From assembly GCA_013042025.1 (NCBI GenBank), contig JABDQY010000262.1:1-26158 (forward strand): a DNA stretch of 26,158 nucleotides, in the 5' to 3' direction. The position numbers were made by a program, and so were the translations under genes. Shown here one piece after another: positions 7,632-14,824 of this stretch; position 1 is the first letter of the stretch, and the number at the start of each line of letters is the position of its first letter. The notes below the pieces were generated by a model. The model was not told the origin of the DNA. It saw nothing but the letters and a program-made list of their open reading frames with translations, and did not search any database. The DNA comes from Bacteroidia bacterium. Its GTDB lineage: Bacteria > Bacteroidota > Bacteroidia > NS11-12g > UBA9320.

Positions 7632-7668
7632 AAAAAAAAATGGTCTCAACAATTAGTTGAGACCATTT
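7632..7668 (-). terminator. Strong Rho-independent terminator after the DUF3078 gene
   Basis: ATGGTCTCAAC and GTTGAGACCAT form a perfect 11-bp stem with a 5-base loop. Read on the minus strand it is followed by nine T residues. It lies about 20 bases after the DUF3078 stop codon. On the plus strand it is followed by TTTTCAGTTTAGTTT and might also act, weakly. Confidence 0.9.
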
Positions 7669-7688
7669 TCAGTTTAGTTTAATTGGTT

Positions 7689-8726
7689 CTAAAATTTGTA
7701 AGAAAATCCTACACCTAAAAGTCGTTTGAACTGAGTTCTTGGTCCTACACCTACAAGAACATCATCCTCGTATAATGAAACTGCAATGTCATTATCATGA
7801 ATAACGTGAGTAAATAAGCTAACCCCAATATAATCTGTTAATTTCATGTTTACCATTGTTTCCCAGTTAACATCGATGTTCTCTCGGTTTGCTGAATTTT
7901 TGTCGGTATAATTATTAAACAAGTTAAGCGTAGACTTAAGATTTATTTTTTTGGTTAAATCCTTGTTTAAAATAGCACTTAACAACGCACCAAACTCTGC
8001 TCTAAAATTATTGGTATAGAATTGAACTCCAGCATCATCTGTTGTTGCAGGAATATAGATATTTTTAGAAGCAATACTATCGTCATTTACAATAGTAAAT
8101 TTACCGGTAGCTGGAGATAAGTAAACTGAGAAATAATCAGTTACTTTATAATCCATCCCAACAGAAGCTAGAATAAATGCTGGTGCTAAGAATTTTGAAA
8201 TTACAGGTCTGTCATCGTCATCTATTGTTGCATCAGTAAAATCGTAACCTTTGTCAAATTGAGATTTGAAATTGAATAATGCTGCATAGTTTAATTTGTC
8301 AGTAGCTCTAAGCCCTGCTTTTGTTAAAAAGTCAATCTTATCTTCATTTTTTCGAATACCCTCACCAACATTTTGAACAAGTCCGTATGCTAAGTCAAGA
8401 TTATTTACCCATTCTATTTTGTCTTTTTTGTAATTAGCAAAAACATTACCTAATAAATTAATTGAGTTTGAGTTAACACCACCCGCAGCCCAGTTTGTAA
8501 GACCTAAAGAATTGAAGTTGACAGCAGAAAACCCGCCTTTTTTCCAAATAATTGGTGGAGTTAATGCAGCAACGTCAGCATTTAAACCTGCAACCTTAGC
8601 TTTGGCAGCTTCAAGTTCAGTCTTTGCAGCTTCTAGTGCTTTTTTCTTAGTTTCTAATGAATTATCCTGAGCAACTGCCATGAATGCAAAAGCAGAGAGG
8701 ATGAATAAAAGTGAAAGTTTTTTCAT
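7689..8726 (-). CDS. DUF3078 outer-membrane beta-barrel protein
   Basis: A 345-residue exported protein with a signal peptide (residues 1-19, ending AVAQ), then an Ala/Lys/Glu coiled coil (about 22-55, KKKALEAAKTELEAAKAKVA), then a DUF3078-type barrel domain. The start of the domain carries the family pattern of a Trp (PPIIWKKGG), then GLTNWAAGGVNSNSINLLGN. It ends with an aromatic strand (LLGVGFSYKF) typical of outer-membrane barrels. Function of the family is unknown. The N-terminal coiled coil may reach across the periplasm. It lies 62 bases after the biotin carrier gene on the same strand and has a strong terminator; a promoter of its own is not evident. Confidence 0.82.
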   Translation of the reverse strand: MKKLSLLFILSAFAFMAVAQDNSLETKKKALEAAKTELEAAKAKVAGLNADVAALTPPIIWKKGGFSAVNFNSLGLTNWAAGGVNSNSINLLGNVFANYKKDKIEWVNNLDLAYGLVQNVGEGIRKNEDKIDFLTKAGLRATDKLNYAALFNFKSQFDKGYDFTDATIDDDDRPVISKFLAPAFILASVGMDYKVTDYFSVYLSPATGKFTIVNDDSIASKNIYIPATTDDAGVQFYTNNFRAEFGALLSAILNKDLTKKINLKSTLNLFNNYTDKNSANRENIDVNWETMVNMKLTDYIGVSLFTHVIHDNDIAVSLYEDDVLVGVGPRTQFKRLLGVGFSYKF

Positions 8727-8788
8727 TGTTTATTTTATTGATTTGAATATTTGACGTAGTTCTAGATGTTCGTCACAAATAATTTTAC

Positions 8789-9283
8789 CTAGATAAATGA
8801 AATTAGTATGTGGTTCTTATCAACCTTTTCGTTAACAGTTACAAAAACCTTATCTATAATTCCGGCTTGAGGAGATTTAATAGCATTTTCCATTTTCATT
8901 GCTTCTAGTACTAGTAGATCTTGACCTTCTTCTACTTCATCACCTTCTTTAACATTGGTTGCAAGTACTAATCCTGGCATGGGTGCTTTAAGCTCTTTAA
9001 GCTTTTTCTTGCCTCCCTCCATACCCATAGATTTCAGTAAGACAGCTAGTTTGTTATGAAGTGTTGATTCAACCTTTCTACCATTAATTAATAATGATAG
9101 CTTTCCGGTAGCTGTTTCTTTTTTGAGTACTTCAATTGAGTACGAAATATTATCTACAATTAGATTAAAACTTCCGTCTGGTAGTTTGATGATGTCGTAA
9201 TTTATTGATTCGTTTTCGAATAATAATTGATCCTCTTTTTTTGTAATGGAATAGGATTTATTATTTACTTCTATCTTGGCCAT
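8789..9283 (-). CDS. Biotin carboxyl carrier protein of an acyl-CoA carboxylase
   Basis: A 164-residue protein whose last 70 residues form a biotinyl domain: APMPGLV (100-106) and LEAMKM (126-131) with the biotin-accepting Lys130. The N-terminal part (1-90) is a small beta-rich region and not the usual AccB N-terminus, so it fits the carrier subunits of propionyl/methylmalonyl- or acetyl-CoA carboxylases of Bacteroidota. Carboxylase and biotin carboxylase subunits normally encoded beside it are not in this window. It follows the deiodinase-like gene after 14 bases and is probably in its operon. BirA at 24667-25395 is the expected biotinylating enzyme. Confidence 0.88.
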   Translation of the reverse strand: MAKIEVNNKSYSITKKEDQLLFENESINYDIIKLPDGSFNLIVDNISYSIEVLKKETATGKLSLLINGRKVESTLHNKLAVLLKSMGMEGGKKKLKELKAPMPGLVLATNVKEGDEVEEGQDLLVLEAMKMENAIKSPQAGIIDKVFVTVNEKVDKNHILISFI

Positions 9284-9297
9284 AAGTCACTGCAATG

Positions 9298-9969
9298 TTA
9301 GGTATATTTCACCAAAACTTGGTCTAAAGACTTACGTTCTAGTACAGGAACTTGAGCTTTTTCAGAAGGATATCCAATAGGTATAAGAAGATAAGCCTTT
9401 TCGTTCTTAGGTCTTTGTAATAAATTAGCTAAAAAGTTCATGGGGCTAGGAGTATGAGTTAGACTTACTAATCCCATTTCATGTATGGCTTGCAAAAGAA
9501 AGCCACAAGCAATTCCAACACTTTCATTCACATAATAATTTTTAGATGTTGAACCATCATCATTTATGTCATATGATTTCTTAAAAACTATGATTAAGTA
9601 GGGAGCAACTTCTAAAAACTCTTTGTGCCAATCTGTGCCAAACACTTTAAGATCATCTAACCATTCTTCAGTCATTCTTCCATGATAGTTCTCGTACTCT
9701 TCCTTTTCCGCGGCTTCTCTAATTCTCTTCTTTAGATCTGGGTTGGAGACCATACAAAAAGTCCAAGGTTGTTTATGGGCACCGCTAGGTGCAGAAGATG
9801 CAATATCAATTATGTTATCTATTACTTCTTCTGGAATAGGCTGGTCGCTAAAATTTCGAACGCTTCGCCTATGCTGCATATGCAAGTTGTGTTTCTTGCT
9901 TAATTCTATTATTTCAGTATCAGATAGTGGTGGATGAACAGACCTATAGGGAATAAAATCATCAGACAT
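9298..9969 (-). CDS. Nitroreductase-superfamily flavoprotein, iodotyrosine deiodinase-like
   Basis: A 223-residue FMN protein of the nitroreductase fold. HRRSVRNFSDQPIP (33-46) and APSGAHKQPWTF (60-71) are the FMN-binding segments. The lid region has EEYENYHGRM (90-99) followed by W103 and DLK..GTDWHKEFL (106-118). Glu91, Tyr95 and Lys116 fit the three residues that clamp the zwitterion of halotyrosine in iodotyrosine deiodinase (human Glu157, Tyr161, Lys182), with the same spacing. That enzyme removes halide reductively using reduced flavin. The bacterial substrate is unknown; a general nitroreductase is the alternative. The start is set by a promoter box only 4 bases upstream. Confidence 0.8.
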   Translation of the reverse strand: MSDDFIPYRSVHPPLSDTEIIELSKKHNLHMQHRRSVRNFSDQPIPEEVIDNIIDIASSAPSGAHKQPWTFCMVSNPDLKKRIREAAEKEEYENYHGRMTEEWLDDLKVFGTDWHKEFLEVAPYLIIVFKKSYDINDDGSTSKNYYVNESVGIACGFLLQAIHEMGLVSLTHTPSPMNFLANLLQRPKNEKAYLLIPIGYPSEKAQVPVLERKSLDQVLVKYT

Positions 9970-9973
9970 AAAA

Positions 9974-9981
9974 CAAATGTA
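9974..9981 (-). promoter_or_regulatory. Promoter -7 box of the deiodinase-like and biotin carrier operon
   Basis: TACATTTG on the minus strand fits TAnnTTTG. The predicted transcription start coincides with the ATG at 9969, implying a leaderless mRNA. No clear -33 element is visible. Confidence 0.55.
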
Positions 9982-9992
9982 TTACATCTCCT

Positions 9993-11072
9993 TTAAACTG
10001 AGTTTATTTCTTCAATCTGGTCTTTAAAGTCTCTTATTTCATCAAAGTTGATATTTCGCGATCCATAGATACTAACTCCGATAAATATTGCAAGACTTAT
10101 TAACCATGCAACAAACACTGCTTTTAAATTAATTGCATTGGCCAAATTAAAAATGAACTGTAAAATAGCAAAACCTAGGGTGCCAATTGGGATTAGAATT
10201 ATGGATAAAAGGGAGACATTAAAAATCCAATTTAAAGCAGGCGAGTTAAATAGGTGAGGTGCACTGAACGATTGGTCATTAAAATGCAAATTTGCGTTGC
10301 CTGTAGCATTTGCAAGTAATGCGATTGATACTAGAATTGCAGCAACCACTAACACAGTTAACACGCTAGCACCAAAAAGTTTTGAAAAGGCTCTAACAAT
10401 GTTTTCAATGATAGAGCCTACTCCCTTTACCGCTGAGTTCAGATTAGAGTTTTTTTTTAAGTTGTCGGCAACATGTTTTGCCTCATTTCTAATCTTATCG
10501 GCTATTTCATCAATGTTTGGTGTTTCACCATGCATTCTAAATTTGTCGTGCGTATTTTTTGCCTCAGGCATTACTGCCCAAAGTATTAAGTACACTGGAA
10601 TTGGGAATCCAACTCCAAAGAGAACAACGAGCACTGTAAGAATTCTCACAACGCTTACATCAATATTGAAATATGCTGCAAGTCCAGAACATACTCCGCC
10701 CAGGACTTGGTCGTCTGGATCTCTGAATAGTTTTTTACTATGTGAGTCTGATGAGCCCTTGCTTTCGGTGTTAGTTCGTTGCTCATTTGTTTTTTGCTCT
10801 TCTTCCTCTTCAAGTTCAATGTCTTCTGGAGATCCCATTAAACTGATGGCTTCATTCACATCAGCTTCGTTAATAAATGTATGGTTCCCTTTGATATTGT
10901 TATAGAAAAGTTCAGATAATCTTGATTCTATGTCATTGATTATCTCTTCACCACTCTCTGTGTTGTCGAAGTGTTTATATAGTTTACCAAGATAAGCCTT
11001 GAGAATTTCATAAGCCTGTTCGTCAATGGCTACAGCTTGACCGGCTAAATTTATTTGTATAATTTTATTCAT
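9993..11072 (-). CDS. PspC-domain membrane protein
   Basis: A 359-residue inner-membrane protein. Residues 1-90 form an acidic cytoplasmic region ending MGSPEDIELEEEE, common in Bacteroidota PspC proteins. After a Ser/Thr linker comes the PspC domain (113-170: KLFRDPDDQVLGGVCSGLA, then YFNIDVSVVRI and a membrane segment ending LILWAVMPEA). Further membrane segments lie near 240-260, 280-312 and 318-336. PspC proteins sense envelope stress. It starts 1 base after the stop of the PadR gene (TAA-A-ATG), so the two are translationally close and regulated together by PadR. Confidence 0.88.
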   Translation of the reverse strand: MNKIIQINLAGQAVAIDEQAYEILKAYLGKLYKHFDNTESGEEIINDIESRLSELFYNNIKGNHTFINEADVNEAISLMGSPEDIELEEEEEQKTNEQRTNTESKGSSDSHSKKLFRDPDDQVLGGVCSGLAAYFNIDVSVVRILTVLVVLFGVGFPIPVYLILWAVMPEAKNTHDKFRMHGETPNIDEIADKIRNEAKHVADNLKKNSNLNSAVKGVGSIIENIVRAFSKLFGASVLTVLVVAAILVSIALLANATGNANLHFNDQSFSAPHLFNSPALNWIFNVSLLSIILIPIGTLGFAILQFIFNLANAINLKAVFVAWLISLAIFIGVSIYGSRNINFDEIRDFKDQIEEINSV

Positions 11073-11073
11073 T

Positions 11074-11397
11074 TTATTGGGTAATTTTTGAAACTGATGA
11101 GGTTAATTCTTTCCATGTGTTGTTTAATTCTGACTTAAACACTTCACCAGCTTCGGTGAGTGAATAGTATTTGCGTGGAGGGCCTTGGTCGCTTTCTTTC
11201 CATTCGTATTTTAACAGTCCCGCATTCTTAAGTCGAGTTAGCAAAGGATACAAGGTTCCTTCTACTACAATCAGCTTTGCTTCTTTTAGGCTGCTAATAA
11301 TATCTGAAGCGTAGACCTCTCCCTTGCTTGTTAAAGCAAGAATGCAGTATTCTAGAATACCCTTACGCATTTGAGATTGTGTGTTTTCTACATTCAT
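11074..11397 (-). CDS. PadR-family transcriptional repressor
   Basis: A 107-residue winged-helix regulator. The recognition and wing segments are typical of PadR: EYCILALTS, EGTLYPLLTRLKNAGLLKYEW, GPPRKYYSLTEAG. Short length and lack of a long C-terminal domain place it in the small PadR class (s-subfamily). It precedes pspC in one operon. I start it at the ATG 11397 (MNVENT) because the upstream TTG at 11409 lies inside the promoter box. An inverted repeat around the -33 element (11423-11453) is the likely binding site, indicating self-repression. Confidence 0.9.
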   Translation of the reverse strand: MNVENTQSQMRKGILEYCILALTSKGEVYASDIISSLKEAKLIVVEGTLYPLLTRLKNAGLLKYEWKESDQGPPRKYYSLTEAGEVFKSELNNTWKELTSSVSKITQ

Positions 11398-11406
11398 ATT
11401 GTAATG

Positions 11407-11453
11407 CAAATATATATCTTTTAAATAGTACTATGCAAAACAAAGTACTATTT
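11407..11453 (-). promoter_or_regulatory. padR-pspC promoter with PadR operator
   Basis: On the minus strand, TTTG (11439-11436), 21 bases, then TATATTTG (11414-11407) make a good Bacteroidota promoter. A perfect 10-bp inverted repeat, AAATAGTACT (11423-11432) and AGTACTATTT (11444-11453), separated by 11 bases, brackets the -33 TTTG. A dimeric repressor bound here would block the polymerase. PadR encoded just downstream is the obvious candidate. Confidence 0.72.
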
Positions 11454-11573
11454 AGTCGTTGAATCAGTTGATTTATACGTCTAAAACTAAAATCTTGTAC
11501 GATAATAATTAACGCATTTTGTGGACTTGATATAATTCATCATTCATTAGCATAAATATAAGGCTAAAAATCC

Positions 11574-11581
11574 TACATTTG
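11574..11581 (+). promoter_or_regulatory. sucD promoter -7 box
   Basis: TACATTTG followed by C fits the consensus closely. A TTAG at 11547-11550 is a possible weak -33 element with a 23-base spacer. Predicted leader is about 16 bases. Confidence 0.55.
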
Positions 11582-11601
11582 CCACCCGAAAAACAGAAAC
11601 A

Positions 11602-12468
11602 ATGTCAGTTTTAGTAAATAAAGATTCTAAGATAATAGTTCAAGGCTTTACAGGCAGTGAAGGAACTTTTCATGCAGGTCAAATGATAGAGTATGGTACT
11701 CAGGTTGTTGGAGGTGTAACTCCAGGAAAGGGTGGCCAAACTCATTTAGATAAACCTGTTTTTAATACAGTTGCTGAAGCGGTTGCTACAACCGGTGCAG
11801 ACGTAAGTATAATCTTTGTTCCTCCTCCATTTGCTGCGGATGCAATAATGGAAGCTGCAGAAGCTGGAATTAAAGTAATTGTTTGTATTACTGAAGGTAT
11901 TCCAGTTGCAGATATGGTTAAAGTTAAATCATACCTAGCTGATAGAGAAAGCAGATTAATTGGACCTAACTGTCCAGGAATTATTACCGCTGAAGAAGCT
12001 AAGGTTGGAATTATGCCTGGTTTTATCTTTAAGAAAGGTAGAATTGGAATTGTTTCTAAATCAGGAACGTTAACATATGAAGCGGTTGATCAAGTTGCAA
12101 AAGCTGGATTAGGTCAATCTACAGCAATTGGAATTGGAGGAGATCCTATTATTGGAACTTCAATGAAGGATGCAGTTGAATTATTAATGGCAGATGACGA
12201 AACGGACGGTATAGTGATGATTGGAGAAATTGGAGGAAGTATGGAAGCAGAAGCCGCTCGTTGGATCAAGGAAAACGGAACTAAACCAGTTGTTGGTTTC
12301 ATCGCAGGTGAAACTGCACCGGCAGGAAGAACAATGGGACATGCAGGAGCAATTGTTGGTGGTGCTGAAGATACTGCAAGTGCTAAAAAGGCAATTATGA
12401 GAGAATGCGGTATTCACGTGGTAGATTCTCCAGCAGAATTAGGAAAAAGAATGTTAGAGGTATTATAA
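11602..12468 (+). CDS. sucD: Succinate-CoA ligase, alpha subunit
   Basis: A 288-residue protein of full length for SucD. It carries the CoA-binding Rossmann part (KIIVQGFTGSEGTFHA near the start), GPNCPGII (residues about 132-139), and TMGHAGAIVGG with the phospho-accepting His247. The enzyme makes ATP or GTP from succinyl-CoA in the citric acid cycle, together with the beta subunit SucC, which is not in this window. It stands alone between its own promoter and a terminator, so sucC must be elsewhere. Codon use and family match leave little doubt. Confidence 0.97.
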   Translation: MSVLVNKDSKIIVQGFTGSEGTFHAGQMIEYGTQVVGGVTPGKGGQTHLDKPVFNTVAEAVATTGADVSIIFVPPPFAADAIMEAAEAGIKVIVCITEGIPVADMVKVKSYLADRESRLIGPNCPGIITAEEAKVGIMPGFIFKKGRIGIVSKSGTLTYEAVDQVAKAGLGQSTAIGIGGDPIIGTSMKDAVELLMADDETDGIVMIGEIGGSMEAEAARWIKENGTKPVVGFIAGETAPAGRTMGHAGAIVGGAEDTASAKKAIMRECGIHVVDSPAELGKRMLEVL

Positions 12469-12491
12469 GCCTTTTGATAAATAGATTTTTG

Positions 12492-12523
12492 AAAAGCCTT
12501 TCGCTCTTGCGAAGGGCTTTTTT
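12492..12523 (+). terminator. Rho-independent terminator after sucD
   Basis: AAAAGCCTTTCGC and GCGAAGGGCTTTT pair over 13 bases with one G-U and a 4-base loop, followed by T residues. It overlaps the stop codon of the convergent lipoprotein gene (12522-12524). Read on the minus strand the A/T flanks let it also act for that gene. Confidence 0.88.
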
Positions 12524-12929
12524 AGTCTATGGAACAATTGATTTCTGCTACATCACCATATTTTAGATTTGCAGCTGGATTGCTGCATACCTCATTATTC
12601 TCCACTGTAATCTTTATAGCAATATCCACATTTGCCGTTGCTGAATCATAAAATACAGGTTCAACGGTGTACTTAATGTTGGCAGGATGTTCTGTTACAG
12701 AAACTAAGTCAACCATTCTAAACTCCCCTAATGTCGAAGTTGAATGTGAAGCCATTTGTCCAATCAAATCATTATTTCGATAGATGTTGTATGAACCAAT
12801 ATTCGCTTCATTACTTACTTCAAATTCAATTGTTGAAGTATGGCTTTCAGGATGTGATTCTGTTTTGTTTTTGTCCTTACAACTAAAAATTAGGATGATA
12901 CAAAAAAGAGGTAAGATGAGTTTTTTCAT
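12522..12929 (-). CDS. Small hypothetical lipoprotein
   Basis: A 135-residue protein with a lipoprotein signal (MKKLILPLFCIILIFSC, lipid Cys17) followed by a charged spacer with His residues (KDKNKTESHPESHTS). The rest is a likely small beta-sandwich (EFEVSNEANIGSYNIYRNNDLIG) and has two late Cys (VCSNPAAN, EINCSID) that could form a disulfide. I do not recognise a family. It lies 29 bases after the second di-heme peroxidase on the same strand but has its own promoter box, so it may be only partly co-expressed with that module. Confidence 0.72.
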   Translation of the reverse strand: MKKLILPLFCIILIFSCKDKNKTESHPESHTSTIEFEVSNEANIGSYNIYRNNDLIGQMASHSTSTLGEFRMVDLVSVTEHPANIKYTVEPVFYDSATANVDIAIKITVENNEVCSNPAANLKYGDVAEINCSID

Positions 12930-12934
12930 AAACC

Positions 12935-12942
12935 CAAATATA
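12935..12942 (-). promoter_or_regulatory. Promoter -7 box of the small lipoprotein gene
   Basis: TATATTTG on the minus strand, 5 bases before the ATG at 12929, again predicting an almost leaderless mRNA. It lies between the peroxidase stop and this gene. Confidence 0.5.
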
Positions 12943-12958
12943 GCATGTTCGCTTATTG

Positions 12959-13984
12959 TTATGGTCGGTATTCCATGTTTGTTAGAAAACTTTCGTCGTC
13001 CAATGTCTTCAGAAAAGCAACTATATCTGCTTTTTCTTGTGCTGTAAAGTTTTTGTTTATCAATTCAGATGAAAGCGTTTTTGAATCTAGAATATTCTTA
13101 GAATAGTGTTCAATAACCTGTTCCATACTCACAAATCTACCATCATGCATATATGGATACGTATAACTTAGATTGCGTAGTGATGGGACTTTAAATTTAC
13201 CTAAATCAGCATCATTTAGGGTAATGCGTTTCCTTCCCAAATCAGAATAGACACTATCCAACCCATTATTTTTAAAGCTAGAGTTTGTAAAAAGGGGTTC
13301 TGTATGACAAGAAGAGCATTCTGATTGATATAACTGATAACCTCGATTTTCTTCAGATGAAAAGGTTGTCTCTCCTTGGATCATTTGGTCATATTTTGAA
13401 TCTGCAGAAACCAAAGCTGTCATGTATTGAGCCATCGCAAATAAAAACTCCTTGTCTGATATTTCTTTAGTCCCAAATACAGCTTCAAAATCGTTTTGGT
13501 ATTCAATATTTCTGTTAAGTTTCTGAATAACATTTTGAATGGATTCGTCCATTTCGATATCCAATTCAATAGGAGCTAAGGGAATAAATTCTAAATGCTT
13601 TACACCGCCATCCCACATAAAATTTTTGTACCATGCTAGGTTAAAGAGAGGTGGTGAATTTCGAATACCAATTTGCCCTCGAACTCCAACACTTAACGGT
13701 TTTCCATTATCTGCAAAGGCATAGTCTTGTGAGTGACAACTTCCGCAAGAAATGGTACTATCAATGGAGAGAATGGGGTCAAAAAATAGTTTTTTCCCAA
13801 GAGCTATACCTTCTTTGTTAAGGACGTTGTTTTCATTTTGGTATACCCTTTCAGGAAAATGAGTAGGAGTAATGAAGTAATCATTTGTGGTTTCTAATAT
13901 TGGATCTTGATTGCAGGAAATAAGTGATAAGAGCAGAACACCCCAACCCAAAAGATTGAGGGTGTTCCGTTCCCATGAAAACAA
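12959..13984 (-). CDS. Di-heme cytochrome c peroxidase, MauG/MbnH-like lipoprotein (copy 2)
   Basis: The second di-heme enzyme. Numbering from the longest frame (TTG at 14017), it has a lipid Cys35 (LLSLISC), heme motifs CGSCH (91-95) and CSSCH (234-238), NFMWDGGV (132-139) and PYMHDGRF (288-295). Overall layout matches copy 1, but sequences differ through most of their length. No ATG is available in frame at the 5' end: candidate TTG codons are at 14017, 14002, 13993 and 13984. I chose 13984, one base after the MbnP stop, which gives a short normal lipoprotein signal; start uncertain. It directly follows an MbnP-like gene, so a Trp-oxidising role is inferred. Confidence 0.86.
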   Translation of the reverse strand: MFSWERNTLNLLGWGVLLLSLISCNQDPILETTNDYFITPTHFPERVYQNENNVLNKEGIALGKKLFFDPILSIDSTISCGSCHSQDYAFADNGKPLSVGVRGQIGIRNSPPLFNLAWYKNFMWDGGVKHLEFIPLAPIELDIEMDESIQNVIQKLNRNIEYQNDFEAVFGTKEISDKEFLFAMAQYMTALVSADSKYDQMIQGETTFSSEENRGYQLYQSECSSCHTEPLFTNSSFKNNGLDSVYSDLGRKRITLNDADLGKFKVPSLRNLSYTYPYMHDGRFVSMEQVIEHYSKNILDSKTLSSELINKNFTAQEKADIVAFLKTLDDESFLTNMEYRP

Positions 13985-13985
13985 A

Positions 13986-14756
13986 CTAATCAATACTTTC
14001 AAATGCGGTAAAACCAAAAATATCCTTGGCCATCATTGTAGCAGTATCACCAGGCATATGGATTTTATCTCTCATGTCTGTAAGCGTACCAGCATTATGC
14101 CACGCTCTAGCGGGATTTACTACAACCTTTACATTGTGTGTTTCTGTTGGCGAAACAATTAAATTTGATGATCCGAAGTCAAATTCTTTATCGGTTACAA
14201 CATTATTTGGTTCTTCATATCCTCCGAGATGAAATCTGAATGTTCCATCATCAGCCTGAGGAGAATTTCCCTCCAGTTTTATCATTATATAGCCACTGTT
14301 CCAACTCCAAAACATTCCGTTAAGGACAGATAGTGCTCCTACTTGTGCACCAGAAAAATTACGCAAGCTATCAACTCCATGAGTAAAACGAAGAGCCTTA
14401 TAATTGCCTTCTGGGACGTTCATTATATTTAAAATGTTCCCGTCAGTTTCGCTAAGATCAACAAGGTAATAGCTTTCATCTTCTGCCCACCACGTTCCAT
14501 CTTCTTTTTGAAGCTGAACATTCGATATGTAATATTTTACTTTAGTAAACTCCATTGAGTCTTTAGTCTTTGGATGATATATCATTGTATTCATTTGAAA
14601 AGGAACAGAACCCATTCCCCAAATGTGGTTGAACTCTATATTAAAAGTTCCTGTTTGTGCTTCAGCAATTGGGTCTTCGTCTTTGTCTTTACAAGACGAC
14701 ATAAATGTGATTAAAGCAGTAAGTATAAGTATTGAAAATAATTTAATTTGTTTCAT
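13986..14756 (-). CDS. MbnP-like copper-binding lipoprotein (copy 2, divergent type)
   Basis: A 256-residue lipoprotein (FMSSC, lipid Cys22). Family landmarks align with the copies at 1815-3315: VPEGNYKALRF, HGVDS, then MFWSWNSGYIMIKLEG, FRFHLGG and a late DKIHMPGD. The His before the Trp pair in HWSW is replaced by Phe (FWSW), while both Trp and the FxFH His are kept. It also has its own conserved-looking Met/His segments (HIWGMGSVPFQMNTMIYHP near residues 44-62) that could bind metal. It lies between the small Cys protein gene and the second peroxidase. Copper binding after Trp oxidation is inferred from the family. Confidence 0.8.
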   Translation of the reverse strand: MKQIKLFSILILTALITFMSSCKDKDEDPIAEAQTGTFNIEFNHIWGMGSVPFQMNTMIYHPKTKDSMEFTKVKYYISNVQLQKEDGTWWAEDESYYLVDLSETDGNILNIMNVPEGNYKALRFTHGVDSLRNFSGAQVGALSVLNGMFWSWNSGYIMIKLEGNSPQADDGTFRFHLGGYEEPNNVVTDKEFDFGSSNLIVSPTETHNVKVVVNPARAWHNAGTLTDMRDKIHMPGDTATMMAKDIFGFTAFESID

Positions 14757-14824
14757 GATTTTGTTTTAAAAAAAAGTTTAATTGTATTAATTCAGTAATG
14801 CGTAGTAGTTAAGAAATAAATGAA

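Noticed and set aside
10297..10905. 202-codon open frame antisense to the PspC gene
   Set aside because: It lies fully within a well-supported gene, encodes a Ser/Thr/Cys-rich sequence with no domain, and has no promoter or conserved motif. It is a by-product of codon use.
12114..12417. Two antisense frames within sucD
   Set aside because: sucD is certain; the antisense peptides are low complexity and unrelated to known proteins.
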